DNA of 64,000 nucleotides, from the NCBI GenBank assembly GCA_017390475.1, contig JAFPBO010000033.1:1-64000 (forward strand). The letters are read 5' to 3'. Numbering within the stretch: the first letter of the stretch is position 1; the number at the start of each line of letters is the position of its first letter. The notes beneath the pieces were generated by a model. That model ran no database searches. It was not told the origin of the DNA and was given only the letters and a program-made list of their open reading frames with translations. Positions 14,978-22,966 of the stretch are shown here, piece by piece. The translations under genes were made by a program, and so were the position numbers. This DNA comes from Loktanella sp. GTDB lineage: Bacteria > Pseudomonadota > Alphaproteobacteria > Rhodobacterales > Rhodobacteraceae.

Positions 14978-17803
14978 ATGTCGCTTGACCAGCCCGCGCT
15001 CGACACCTCGCCTGCCGTCTCGGACGAAGTGCGCAAGACGACCTGCTATATGTGCGCCTGCCGTTGCGGGATCAATGTGCATATGAAGGCGGGCAAAGTC
15101 GCCTATATCGAAGGCAACCGCGACCATCCGGTGAACAAAGGCGTGCTCTGCGCCAAGGGTTCCGCTGGTATCATGCAGCACAACGCGCCCTCGCGCCTGC
15201 GCGCGCCCTTGCGCCGTGTGGGCGAGCGTGGGTCTGGTGAGTTCGAGGAAATCTCTTGGGAAGAGGCCCTGCAAACCGCCACCGACTGGCTGGCCCCGAT
15301 CCGCGAAAAGCACCCAGAAAAACTGGCGTTTTTCACCGGCCGCGACCAATCGCAATCCTTCACCAGCTTCTGGGCGCAGGGTTTCGGCACGCCCAATTAC
15401 GCGGCCCATGGCGGGTTCTGTTCCGTGAACATGGCCGCTGCGGGCATCTATACGATGGGCGGCGCGTTCTGGGAATTCGGCCAGCCCGATTGGGACCATA
15501 CCAAGCTGTTCATGCTGTTCGGTGTCGCCGAAGACCATGACAGCAACCCGATCAAGATGGGTATCGGCAAGATCAAGGCGCGCGGCGCGCGGATGATCGG
15601 CGTGAACCCGATCCGCACCGGCTATAACGCCGTCGCCGATGATTGGGTGGGCATCACCCCCGGCACCGATGGGCTGTTCATCCTCGCGCTGGTGCATTGC
15701 CTGATGCGCGCGGGCAAGGTTGATCTGGAATACCTTGCACGGTTCACCAATGCCTCCGTCCTGATCAACGAAGACCCCAAATCCGATCAGTTCGGCCTGT
15801 TCCTGCGTGATGCATCAGGCCAGCCACAGGTGATTGACCGGCGCACCGGCACGCTGGCACCGTGGAACGGGCAAGGCGTCGAACCCGACCTTGCCGCGAC
15901 CCACCGCGCCGCTGGCATCACGCATCGCCCGGTGTTCCACCTGATGGCCGACCGCTATCTGGATGCCTCCTATGCGCCCGAGGCTGTCACCGACCGCTGC
16001 GGCATCCCCGCTGAACGTATCCGCGCCATCGCCGCCGATCTGGCCCGCGTGGCCTTTGACGAACCCGTCATCCTCGACCGCGCATGGACCGATTTCCGTG
16101 GTAAAAAGCATGACAAAATGATCGGCCGCCCCGTCAGTTTCCACGCGATGCGCGGCATCTCGGCCCATTCCAACGGTTTCCAGACCTGCCGCGCGTTGCA
16201 TGTCTTGCAAATCATCCTCGGTGCCGTGGAAACCCCCGGTGGCATGCGGTTCAAACCGCCCTATCCGAAACCGGCCACCGCCCATCCCAAACCGCATGGC
16301 AAGGTCACGCCGGGTGCCGCACTCGACGGCCCCCACCTCGGCTATGTCCACGGGCCGGAAGACCTGCTGTTGCACGACGACGGCACCCCTAAACGGATCG
16401 ACAAGGCGTTTTCATGGGAAAACCCGATGTCCGCGCATGGGTTGATGCATATGGTGATCAGCAATGCCCATGCGGGCGATCCCTATAAGATCGACACGCT
16501 GTTCATGTATATGGCCAATATGTCGTGGAATTCCTCGATGAACGTGGGCGGCGTCCACAAGATGCTGACCGACAAGGACGCAAACGGCGATTACGTGATC
16601 CCCCGCATCATCTATTCCGATGCCTATTCATCTGAAATGGTGGCCTATGCCGACCTGATCCTGCCCGACACGACCTATCTGGAACGGCATGATTGCATCA
16701 GCCTGCTCGACCGCCCGATCTGCGAGGCTGACGGGGTCGCCGACGCGATCCGCTGGCCGGTTGTCGAACCCGACCGCGATGTGCGCGGGTTCCAGTCCGT
16801 GCTCTGTGATCTGGGCGCACGGCTGGGCCTGCCGGGGTTTGCGAATGACGATGGCAGCGCCAAATACAAAGACTACGCCGATTATATCACCAACCACATC
16901 CGCCGCCCCGGTATCGGGCCTTTGGCCGGGTTCCGCGATGCCGATGGCAGCAGCGAAGGGCGCGGCACCGCCAACCCTGACCAATTGCAAAACTACATCG
17001 AGAATGGCGGTTTCTGGATCGCCCATGTCCCGGAAAATTGCGCCTATTACAAACCGTTCAGCGCCGAATATCAGGATTGGGCGGTCAAGATGGGCTTCTA
17101 CGACGTCGTCCAGCCCTATATCTTCCAGCTTTACGTCGAACCTTTGCGCAAATTCCAAGCCGCCGCCGAAGGCATCGGATCGCGCCAGCCACCAGATCAT
17201 TTGCGCGGCCAGATCAAGGCGACAATGGACCCGCTGCCGATCTGGTATCCGCCCTTCGAGGATGGCCATAGCGACCCGGTGGAATACCCGATCCACGCCC
17301 TGACCCAACGCCCGATGGCGATGTATCATTCATGGGGCAGCCAGAACGCCTGGTTGCGGCAGATCCACGGCCATAACCCGCTCTATGTCCCGACCAAAAT
17401 CTGGCAGGCGAACGGTTTCAAAGACGGCGACTGGGCGTGCGTCACCTCGGCGCATGGGTCCATCACCGTGCCGGTCGCCCATCAAGCTGCCTTGAACGAA
17501 AACACCATCTGGACATGGAACGCCATCGGCAAACGCAAAGGCGCCTGGGCGCTGGACAAGGACGCTCCGGAAGCGACCAAAGGCTTCCTGCTCAACCACC
17601 TGATCCACGAACTCTTGCCACCACGCGGCGACGGTCTGCGCTGGGCGAATTCCGATCCGGTCACCGGGCAAGCCGCTTGGTTCGATCTGCGCGTGAAGAT
17701 CGAAAAATCCGGCGTGCCGAACGAGGCACAGCCCGTGATGCCCGCGATCAAATCCCCGGTGCCGCCCGGCCCGAAAAACCTCGCATGGAAGACCGGCCAA
17801 TGA
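14978..17803 (+). CDS. soeA: Sulfite dehydrogenase SoeA, molybdopterin subunit
   Basis: A 941-aa DMSO-reductase-family molybdoenzyme. The N-terminal cysteines Cys23, Cys26, Cys30 and Cys58 (CYMCACRC ... GVLCAKG) bind a [4Fe-4S] cluster, and the remainder spans the molybdopterin domains. No twin-arginine signal is present, so it works on the cytoplasmic side. SoeABC oxidises sulfite to sulfate and passes electrons to quinone, as known from Allochromatium and roseobacters. It starts 21 bp after ackA and ends in ATGA with a small membrane ORF. The sulfite made by Xsc is the evident substrate. A related thiosulfate/polysulfide-reductase role is unlikely in this setting. Confidence 0.88.
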   Translation: MSLDQPALDTSPAVSDEVRKTTCYMCACRCGINVHMKAGKVAYIEGNRDHPVNKGVLCAKGSAGIMQHNAPSRLRAPLRRVGERGSGEFEEISWEEALQTATDWLAPIREKHPEKLAFFTGRDQSQSFTSFWAQGFGTPNYAAHGGFCSVNMAAAGIYTMGGAFWEFGQPDWDHTKLFMLFGVAEDHDSNPIKMGIGKIKARGARMIGVNPIRTGYNAVADDWVGITPGTDGLFILALVHCLMRAGKVDLEYLARFTNASVLINEDPKSDQFGLFLRDASGQPQVIDRRTGTLAPWNGQGVEPDLAATHRAAGITHRPVFHLMADRYLDASYAPEAVTDRCGIPAERIRAIAADLARVAFDEPVILDRAWTDFRGKKHDKMIGRPVSFHAMRGISAHSNGFQTCRALHVLQIILGAVETPGGMRFKPPYPKPATAHPKPHGKVTPGAALDGPHLGYVHGPEDLLLHDDGTPKRIDKAFSWENPMSAHGLMHMVISNAHAGDPYKIDTLFMYMANMSWNSSMNVGGVHKMLTDKDANGDYVIPRIIYSDAYSSEMVAYADLILPDTTYLERHDCISLLDRPICEADGVADAIRWPVVEPDRDVRGFQSVLCDLGARLGLPGFANDDGSAKYKDYADYITNHIRRPGIGPLAGFRDADGSSEGRGTANPDQLQNYIENGGFWIAHVPENCAYYKPFSAEYQDWAVKMGFYDVVQPYIFQLYVEPLRKFQAAAEGIGSRQPPDHLRGQIKATMDPLPIWYPPFEDGHSDPVEYPIHALTQRPMAMYHSWGSQNAWLRQIHGHNPLYVPTKIWQANGFKDGDWACVTSAHGSITVPVAHQAALNENTIWTWNAIGKRKGAWALDKDAPEATKGFLLNHLIHELLPPRGDGLRWANSDPVTGQAAWFDLRVKIEKSGVPNEAQPVMPAIKSPVPPGPKNLAWKTGQ

Positions 17804-17916
17804 GCAAACGACAAATCATGGCTCTGATCGCCGCCTTCATCGTCGTCACCTTGGGCAGTTTCATCTGGTTCATCGCCACATGGGACCCCGCCGCCCGCGC
17901 CGCCATCGGACAATAA
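17800..17916 (+). CDS. 38-aa single-span membrane protein between soeA and soeB
   Basis: The reading frame starts at an ATG overlapping the soeA stop (ATGA) and encodes MSKRQIMALIAAFIVVTLGS followed by FIWFIATWDPAARAAIGQ: a basic N-terminus, one hydrophobic helix (residues 6-26) and a short polar tail. The 4-nt overlap, the positive-inside charge pattern and the position inside soeABC argue that it is translated. I know no named function. It may be an accessory subunit or assembly factor of the sulfite dehydrogenase, like the small membrane subunits of other respiratory complexes. Confidence 0.65.
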   Translation: MSKRQIMALIAAFIVVTLGSFIWFIATWDPAARAAIGQ

Positions 17917-17929
17917 CACCATGCCCCCG

Positions 17930-17962
17930 CATCTTCCGAGCCTAAATATCCCCGCCGGAGGC
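17930..17962 (-). repeat. 33-bp dispersed intergenic repeat, copy 1
   Basis: On the minus strand this is identical over all 33 positions to the copy at 44041-44073. The core reads CCTCCGGCGGGGATATTT and the end reads CTCGGAAGATG. It lies inside the soe operon, between the 38-aa ORF and soeB, and points against transcription. A perfect hairpin adjoins its upstream end. Confidence 0.8.
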
Positions 17963-17986
17963 CGCGTCTTTCGCCAGAAAGACGCG
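17963..17986. repeat. Perfect 10-bp hairpin adjoining repeat copy 1
   Basis: Arms CGCGTCTTTC and GAAAGACGCG flank the loop GCCA, 23 bp before the soeB start. It may set mRNA stability or limit read-through into soeB and soeC. Read on the minus strand, it sits directly 5' of the 33-bp repeat, as hairpins do at several other copies. Confidence 0.65.
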
Positions 17987-18009
17987 ATCCGCCAGTCAAG
18001 GCCAAACAC

Positions 18010-18771
18010 ATGACCCAATTGCCCAAAAGCACCGATAAAAAACTCGGCCTTGTCATCGATCTGGACACCTGCGTCGGCTGCCACGCCTGCGTGATCTCCT
18101 GCAAAGGCTGGAACACAGAAAACTACGGCGCGCCTTTGTCCGACCAGAACGCCTATGGCGCTGACCCGTCCGGCACCTTCCTCAACCGGGTGCATTCCTA
18201 TGAGGTGCAACCCGACCAAGGCACCGCGCAACTGATCCATTTCCCCAAATCCTGCCTGCATTGCGAAGACGCGCCCTGCGTCACCGTCTGCCCCACAGGT
18301 GCCAGCTATAAACGGGTCGAGGACGGGATCGTGCTGGTGAACGAGAGCGATTGTATCGGTTGCAGCCTCTGCGCCTGGGCCTGCCCTTACGGCGCGCGTG
18401 AATTGGACGCCAAGGAAGGTGTCATGAAAAAATGCACCCTCTGCGTCGACCGGATCTACAATGAAAACCTGCCGGTTGAGGACCGCGAACCCGCCTGCGT
18501 GCGCACCTGCCCTGCGGGCGCGCGGCATTTCGGCGATCTGGGCGATCCGGATTCGGAGGTGTCGCAACTGGTGGCCGACCGTGGCGGGTTCGATCTGATG
18601 CCGGAACAAGGCACCAAGCCGGTGAACAAATACCTGCCGCCACGGCCCAAGGATGTGATGCCAGAATATGACGTGCTGGCCCCGTTTCTGGAGCCTGTTG
18701 CCACCACTGGCACGGGTTTCGCGCATTGGCTGGACAAGACCCTTTCCGCCCTGCCCGGAGGGTCGAAATAA
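18010..18771 (+). CDS. soeB: Sulfite dehydrogenase SoeB, iron-sulfur subunit
   Basis: A 253-aa ferredoxin-type electron-transfer subunit with four cysteine motifs for [4Fe-4S] clusters: CVGCHACVISCK, CLHCEDAPCVTVCP, CIGCSLCAWACP and CTLCVDR with CVRTCP. It carries electrons from SoeA to the membrane anchor SoeC. It has no signal peptide, which agrees with a cytoplasmic complex. Its TAA overlaps the soeC ATG by one base (TAATG). A 93-bp gap containing a repeat and a hairpin separates it from the small ORF upstream. Confidence 0.9.
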   Translation: MTQLPKSTDKKLGLVIDLDTCVGCHACVISCKGWNTENYGAPLSDQNAYGADPSGTFLNRVHSYEVQPDQGTAQLIHFPKSCLHCEDAPCVTVCPTGASYKRVEDGIVLVNESDCIGCSLCAWACPYGARELDAKEGVMKKCTLCVDRIYNENLPVEDREPACVRTCPAGARHFGDLGDPDSEVSQLVADRGGFDLMPEQGTKPVNKYLPPRPKDVMPEYDVLAPFLEPVATTGTGFAHWLDKTLSALPGGSK

Positions 18772-19643
18772 TGCATCCCGCACCAAGCGTTATCATTTTC
18801 ACCACATTCTCTGGCCTTGGCTTTGGGCTGCTGTTCTGGCTCGGCATCGGCGCGATCACCCCCAATGGGCTGATGGCCTTCATCTGGTTCACCATCGCCT
18901 ATCTGGCGGCGGTCGGCGGCCTGCTCGCCTCGACCTTCCACCTTGGCCGGCCCGAACGCGCGATCAAGGCGTTCAGGCAATGGCAAACAAGCTGGCTCAG
19001 CCGTGAAGGGATCTGCGCCGTCGCCACCTTGCTGATCATGGCGATCTATGGCGCGGGATTGGTGTTTTTTGACACCCCCCTGCGGCCTTTAGGCTGGATC
19101 GGGGCTTTGGGCGCGCTGGGGACCGTTTTCACCACGTCCATGATCTATGCGCAGTTGAAAACCGTGCCGCGCTGGCGGCATTGGACGACGCCTGCCCTGT
19201 TTCTGGCCCTGTCCATCGGCGGCGGGGCCTTGCTGGCCGGTCAGGTGACCGAGGCGCTGGTCCTCTTGACCCTCGCCGGGGCCTTGCAAATCTACACATG
19301 GAACACCGGCGACACGCGGCTGGCGCAATCAGGCACCGATATGGCCAGCGCCACCGGGCTGGGCCATATCGGCAAAGTCCGCGCGTTCGAGCCGCCCCAT
19401 ACCGGCACCAATTACCTGATGCGCGAATTCATCCATGTCGTCGGGCGCAAACATGCGCGGGTTTTGCGGATCATCGCGCTTGGTTCGGGTTTTGTGTTGC
19501 CAATTGTGTTTTTGCTTTTGCCATTCAGCCATATCTGGGGCGGGCTGGCGCTGATCAGCCATATCGCCGGGGTGATCGTCCTGCGCTGGCTGTTTTTTGC
19601 ACAGGCAGAGCATGTCGTCGGGCTCTATTATGGCAAGCGCTGA
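18771..19643 (+). CDS. soeC: Sulfite dehydrogenase SoeC, membrane anchor
   Basis: A 290-aa DmsC-family integral membrane protein with about eight hydrophobic segments. GLLASTFHLGRPERAIKAF and the following RQWQTSWLSRE are conserved in DmsC/SoeC anchors. It passes electrons from SoeB to the quinone pool. GGAGGG lies 8 nt before the ATG at 18771, which overlaps the soeB stop; the longer in-frame reading from 18726 lies inside soeB. It is the last gene of the taurine/sulfite unit and is followed by hairpins. Confidence 0.88.
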   Translation: MHPAPSVIIFTTFSGLGFGLLFWLGIGAITPNGLMAFIWFTIAYLAAVGGLLASTFHLGRPERAIKAFRQWQTSWLSREGICAVATLLIMAIYGAGLVFFDTPLRPLGWIGALGALGTVFTTSMIYAQLKTVPRWRHWTTPALFLALSIGGGALLAGQVTEALVLLTLAGALQIYTWNTGDTRLAQSGTDMASATGLGHIGKVRAFEPPHTGTNYLMREFIHVVGRKHARVLRIIALGSGFVLPIVFLLLPFSHIWGGLALISHIAGVIVLRWLFFAQAEHVVGLYYGKR

Positions 19644-19707
19644 GGGGGCGCTGCCCCCGCCCCGGACATGGTCCGGGACCCCCCGGGATATTTTTACTCG
19701 GAAGATG
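19644..19707 (+). terminator. Double hairpin plus degenerate 33-bp repeat between soeC and ilvA
   Basis: GGGGGC pairs with GCCCCC around GCT (19644-19658), then CCCGGAC pairs with GTCCGGG around ATG (19661-19677). These are followed by a degenerate copy of the dispersed repeat (CCCGGGATATTTTTACTCGG, then AAGATG), whose T-rich tract follows the second stem. The genes on both sides are convergent, so it probably ends the soe transcript and may also stop ilvA transcription. Confidence 0.6.
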
Positions 19708-19711
19708 GGGG

Positions 19712-20923
19712 TCAGAGGTCTTGTGCCGTCCGCACCGACAGGCCTGCATCGCGCAAAAGGTCAGTGATCGTGTCGACATGGCGTTGGTCGCGGGCTTCGA
19801 TCACGATTTCGAGTTCGGCTTTTTTCAGTGACACGCTTTGCATCATCCGCTGGTGGATGACTTCGATCACATTCGCCCCCGCCTCGCCGATAATGCGCGA
19901 GATATTGGCGAGCTGGCCGGGCGTGTCGTCAATCTCGAACACCAGCCGGGTGATCCGCCCGTCCCGCATCAAGCCGCGCAGGATCAGTGTGGAGAGCAGG
20001 CGGGAATCAATATTGCCGCCGCAGATCACAAGGCCGACCTTTTGGCCTTTGAACTGCGCCAGATTGTTCTTGATCACGGCAAGGCCCGCGCCGGCTGCGC
20101 CTTCGGCGACCAGTTTTTCATGGCTGAGCAGGTCGAACACCGCGTCCTCAATCTCGCTTTCGCTGGCGCTGTCGATCCGGTCGACATGGCTTTTCATGAT
20201 CGCGATATTGGCAGGCGCAGGTTGGCGCACGGCGATGCCTTCGGCCAATGTGGCACCAGCGAAATGCGGCGCGAAACCTTCGATCTGGGCTTTGGCGGCG
20301 TCGAACAGATGCGCCTGCGCGCCGATGATCTGGATATCAGGGTTCACGGATTTCGCAGCGACCGCCATGCCTGCGATCAACCCGCCACCGCCGACGGGGA
20401 TGACGATGCAATCCAGATCAGGCACCTGTTCCAGCATTTCGAGCGCCACGGTGCCCTGCCCCGCCGCGACCACCGGGTCATCGAAAGGGTGGATGAAGGT
20501 CAGGCCCTTTTCCGCTGCCATATCAAAGGTGAATTGCACAGAATCATCAAACCCCTTGCCGTGGATGACAACCTCGGCCCCCAGATCGGCGGTGCGCTGG
20601 ACTTTGTTGAACGGCGTGCCTTCGGGCATCACGATGGTGGAGGGGATGCCAAGCCGGGTCGCGTGATAGGCCAGACCTTGGGCATGATTGCCAGCAGAAC
20701 AGGCGATCACCCCGGCCTTGCGCGCGTCGGCGTCCAGCGTCAGCAGTTTCGCCAGCGCGCCGCGCGCCTTGAAGGCGTTGGTATGCTGCAGGTTTTCGAG
20801 CTTGAGATAAAGATCAATGCCAAGGATATGCGACAGCCGATTGGCGCGGATCGTGGGCGTGCGGATCGTGGCGGGGCTGATCGCCGCATAGGTTTCGGCG
20901 ATCAGATCGGGGGTCAGCGTCAT
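19712..20923 (-). CDS. ilvA: Threonine ammonia-lyase with C-terminal ACT domain
   Basis: A 403-aa fold-type-II PLP enzyme that deaminates threonine to 2-oxobutanoate. The PLP lysine is Lys52 in HTNAFKARGA, the phosphate-binding glycine loop is VGGGGLIAG, and the Asn loop is ACSAGNHAQG. The last 75 residues (TRLVFEIDDTPGQLANI onward) form an ACT domain, suggesting allosteric control. Its length matches the 400-aa IlvA/TdcB form rather than the 510-aa form with two ACT-like domains. It lies 26 bp downstream of the sugar-transport ATPase on the same strand, so read-through is possible but no functional link is expected. Confidence 0.9.
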   Translation of the reverse strand: MTLTPDLIAETYAAISPATIRTPTIRANRLSHILGIDLYLKLENLQHTNAFKARGALAKLLTLDADARKAGVIACSAGNHAQGLAYHATRLGIPSTIVMPEGTPFNKVQRTADLGAEVVIHGKGFDDSVQFTFDMAAEKGLTFIHPFDDPVVAAGQGTVALEMLEQVPDLDCIVIPVGGGGLIAGMAVAAKSVNPDIQIIGAQAHLFDAAKAQIEGFAPHFAGATLAEGIAVRQPAPANIAIMKSHVDRIDSASESEIEDAVFDLLSHEKLVAEGAAGAGLAVIKNNLAQFKGQKVGLVICGGNIDSRLLSTLILRGLMRDGRITRLVFEIDDTPGQLANISRIIGEAGANVIEVIHQRMMQSVSLKKAELEIVIEARDQRHVDTITDLLRDAGLSVRTAQDL

Positions 20924-20949
20924 GGCAAATCTTTCCTGTCAAGGTCGCC

Positions 20950-22008
20950 TCAATGACGGATGCGCACCTCGGTCTTGGCATCAAACAGGTAAAGCCGGGA
21001 CTTGTCGATAGTCACGCCGACACGGCCACCAGCGACGGAACGATCATCGCCGCGTTCTTCGACCACGATCTTTTCGCCGTTGTCGGACACCAGATAGACG
21101 AAAGAGACACCGCCGAGGCTTTCCGTCATCTCGACACTATGCGTGTCGCCGTCAGGATCGACCGCCAGATGTTCGGCGCGCATGCCGACGGTCACGTCAC
21201 CGGCATAGGAGACGGGGATCACGCCATCAAAAGCCGCACCCATGCTGGGGACCTGCAAGCTGCCGTTCTGCGCCTGACCGCTGACGAAATTCATCGCGGG
21301 TGAGCCGATGAAACCGGCGACGAATTTATTGTCGGGGTCGCGGTAGAGTTCCATCGGTGCGCCAGCCTGTTCGATACGGCCATCGCGCAGGACCACGATC
21401 TTGTCGGCCAGGGTCATCGCCTCGACCTGATCATGGGTGACATAGATCATCGTCGCGCCGATTTCCTTGTGCAGGCGCGCGATCTCGACCCGCATTTCGA
21501 CGCGCAGTTCGGCATCGAGGTTGGACAGGGGTTCGTCGAACAGGAATACTTCCGGCCCGCGGACGATGGCGCGCCCGATGGACACGCGCTGGCGCTGGCC
21601 CCCGGACAGGGCGGCGGGTTTGCGGTCAAGATAGGGTTCGAGTTTCAGAATCCGTGTCGCCTCGGCTACTTTTTCGGTGATGACCTTTTTGGGATGGCCG
21701 TTCATTTTCAGCCCGAAACCCATATTGTCGCGCACGGTCATATGCGGATAAAGCGCATAGGTCTGGAACACCATCGCCACGCCGCGCAAGGACGGGTCGA
21801 GTTTCGTGACGTCGCGGGTGCCGATCACGACCGACCCGCCGGTGGTTTCCTCCAGCCCCGCGACCATGCGCAGCAAGGTGGATTTGCCGCAGCCCGAGGG
21901 GCCGACAAAGACACAGAATTCACCATCCGCGATGTCCAGGTCGATCCCATGGATCACCTGCACATCACCGTATTTCTTGACCACATTGTTCAGCGTTACA
22001 CCTGACAT
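20950..22008 (-). CDS. Sugar ABC transporter ATP-binding protein (MalK/UgpC/MsmK type)
   Basis: A 352-aa ATPase with Walker A GPSGCGKST (about 36-44), signature [15 protein letters not shown], Walker B VFLFDEPLSNLD and the H-loop THDQVEAM. The C-terminal TOBE-like regulatory part follows GFIGSPAMNFV, as in the CUT1 carbohydrate family. It starts 3 nt after the IclR gene stop and is transcribed with it, divergently from the binding protein and permeases. It should energise that transporter. The ribosome-binding site GGGAG overlaps the iclR stop. Confidence 0.88.
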   Translation of the reverse strand: MSGVTLNNVVKKYGDVQVIHGIDLDIADGEFCVFVGPSGCGKSTLLRMVAGLEETTGGSVVIGTRDVTKLDPSLRGVAMVFQTYALYPHMTVRDNMGFGLKMNGHPKKVITEKVAEATRILKLEPYLDRKPAALSGGQRQRVSIGRAIVRGPEVFLFDEPLSNLDAELRVEMRVEIARLHKEIGATMIYVTHDQVEAMTLADKIVVLRDGRIEQAGAPMELYRDPDNKFVAGFIGSPAMNFVSGQAQNGSLQVPSMGAAFDGVIPVSYAGDVTVGMRAEHLAVDPDGDTHSVEMTESLGGVSFVYLVSDNGEKIVVEERGDDRSVAGGRVGVTIDKSRLYLFDAKTEVRIRH

Positions 22009-22011
22009 GGC

Positions 22012-22806
22012 TTAGCTCCCGTTCATTTCTTTGGCGTCATGGTCGGGAAAGCTCCAGCTTTGGGCGTCCCTTGCGATTTTGGCGGCCGTGTCCTGCAGGA
22101 CAGGCACATAGGATTCGAGCCCGGCCAGGCTGGTGCGGCCGGTGGTGCTGGTCACCGACAAGGCCCCCAGCACGCGGCCTGCATCCGACAGGATCGGCAT
22201 GGCGATGCAGATGATGCCAGGTTCATGTTCGGCGCGGTCAAAGCCATAGCCATTGACCCTGATCGCGGCCAGTTCCTCGCGCAGGGCGCTGGCCGTGGTC
22301 AGCGTCATCGGCGTGAAACGGTGGAAACTTTGCTGGGCGATAACCGCGTCGATCCGGGCCGGGTCGGAAAAGGCCAGCATCACCTTGCCGACACCGGTGC
22401 AATAGGCCGGGCCAACCTTGCCGGCCTGCGAAAACATCTGCACCGGATTATTGGCATTGCGTTTGTCGATATACAGCACCTGCGCATGATCCAACTGCGC
22501 CAGATGCACGGTTTCGCCCACAGCGGCGGACAGCGCGTCTATATGGGGTCGGGCGATGGGGGCCAATGTGGATTGTTCCCAGGCCGCATGCGCCAGCCGG
22601 ACCAGCCTGACGCCGGGGGAATAGGTCTGCCGGTCGGGATCATAGGCCAGCATATCCTGATTCGTCAGGGTTTGCAGGAACCGGTACAACGTCGGTTTCG
22701 GAAAAGGCGATTGCGCCAGAACCTCGCTGAAGCGGACCGGGCGGCCGAAAGCCGCCACCTGATCCAGCACATCCAGTGCTTTGCCAACCGTGCCGTCGCC
22801 TGTCAT
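22012..22806 (-). CDS. IclR-family transcriptional regulator of the galactoside operon
   Basis: A 264-aa regulator with an N-terminal winged helix (KALDVLDQVAAFGRPVRFSE and PFPKPTLYRFLQTL) and the C-terminal IclR effector domain (YCTGVGKVMLAF, GYGFDRAEHEPGIICIAMPI). GGGGGAG lies just upstream of the ATG. It is divergent from the galactoside transport/catabolic operon and co-directional with the transporter ATPase, so it most likely represses or activates both in response to galactose or a breakdown product. A perfect inverted repeat in the shared promoter region is its probable site. Confidence 0.87.
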   Translation of the reverse strand: MTGDGTVGKALDVLDQVAAFGRPVRFSEVLAQSPFPKPTLYRFLQTLTNQDMLAYDPDRQTYSPGVRLVRLAHAAWEQSTLAPIARPHIDALSAAVGETVHLAQLDHAQVLYIDKRNANNPVQMFSQAGKVGPAYCTGVGKVMLAFSDPARIDAVIAQQSFHRFTPMTLTTASALREELAAIRVNGYGFDRAEHEPGIICIAMPILSDAGRVLGALSVTSTTGRTSLAGLESYVPVLQDTAAKIARDAQSWSFPDHDAKEMNGS

Positions 22807-22913
22807 CTGCTCCCCCTCAAACTGCTGCGGGCAGCGCGCATCCTGATGCGCGGCCCGTCAAGCCTGTTGACAAGGCTAGCGGCTTTGCGATTTAGTATCA
22901 ATATGCAAAACTT

Positions 22914-22932
22914 AGTTTCACATAATGAAACT
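22914..22932. promoter_or_regulatory. Probable IclR operator
   Basis: Perfect 7-bp arms AGTTTCA and TGAAACT around CATAA lie 34 bp before the binding-protein start, in the divergent promoter region. Outside the arms, CAAA and TTTG add further symmetry. A TTGACA at 22867-22872 may be part of the promoter for the rightward operon. The short-spaced AT-rich palindrome is typical of IclR-family sites; the pairing with this regulator is inferred from position. Confidence 0.6.
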
Positions 22933-22966
22933 GATTTGACCATAACATGACCTTAGGGAGGATAAT

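Noticed and set aside
13985-15697. A 570-codon minus-strand frame opposite ackA and soeA
   Set aside because: Low-complexity shadow of the plus-strand genes.
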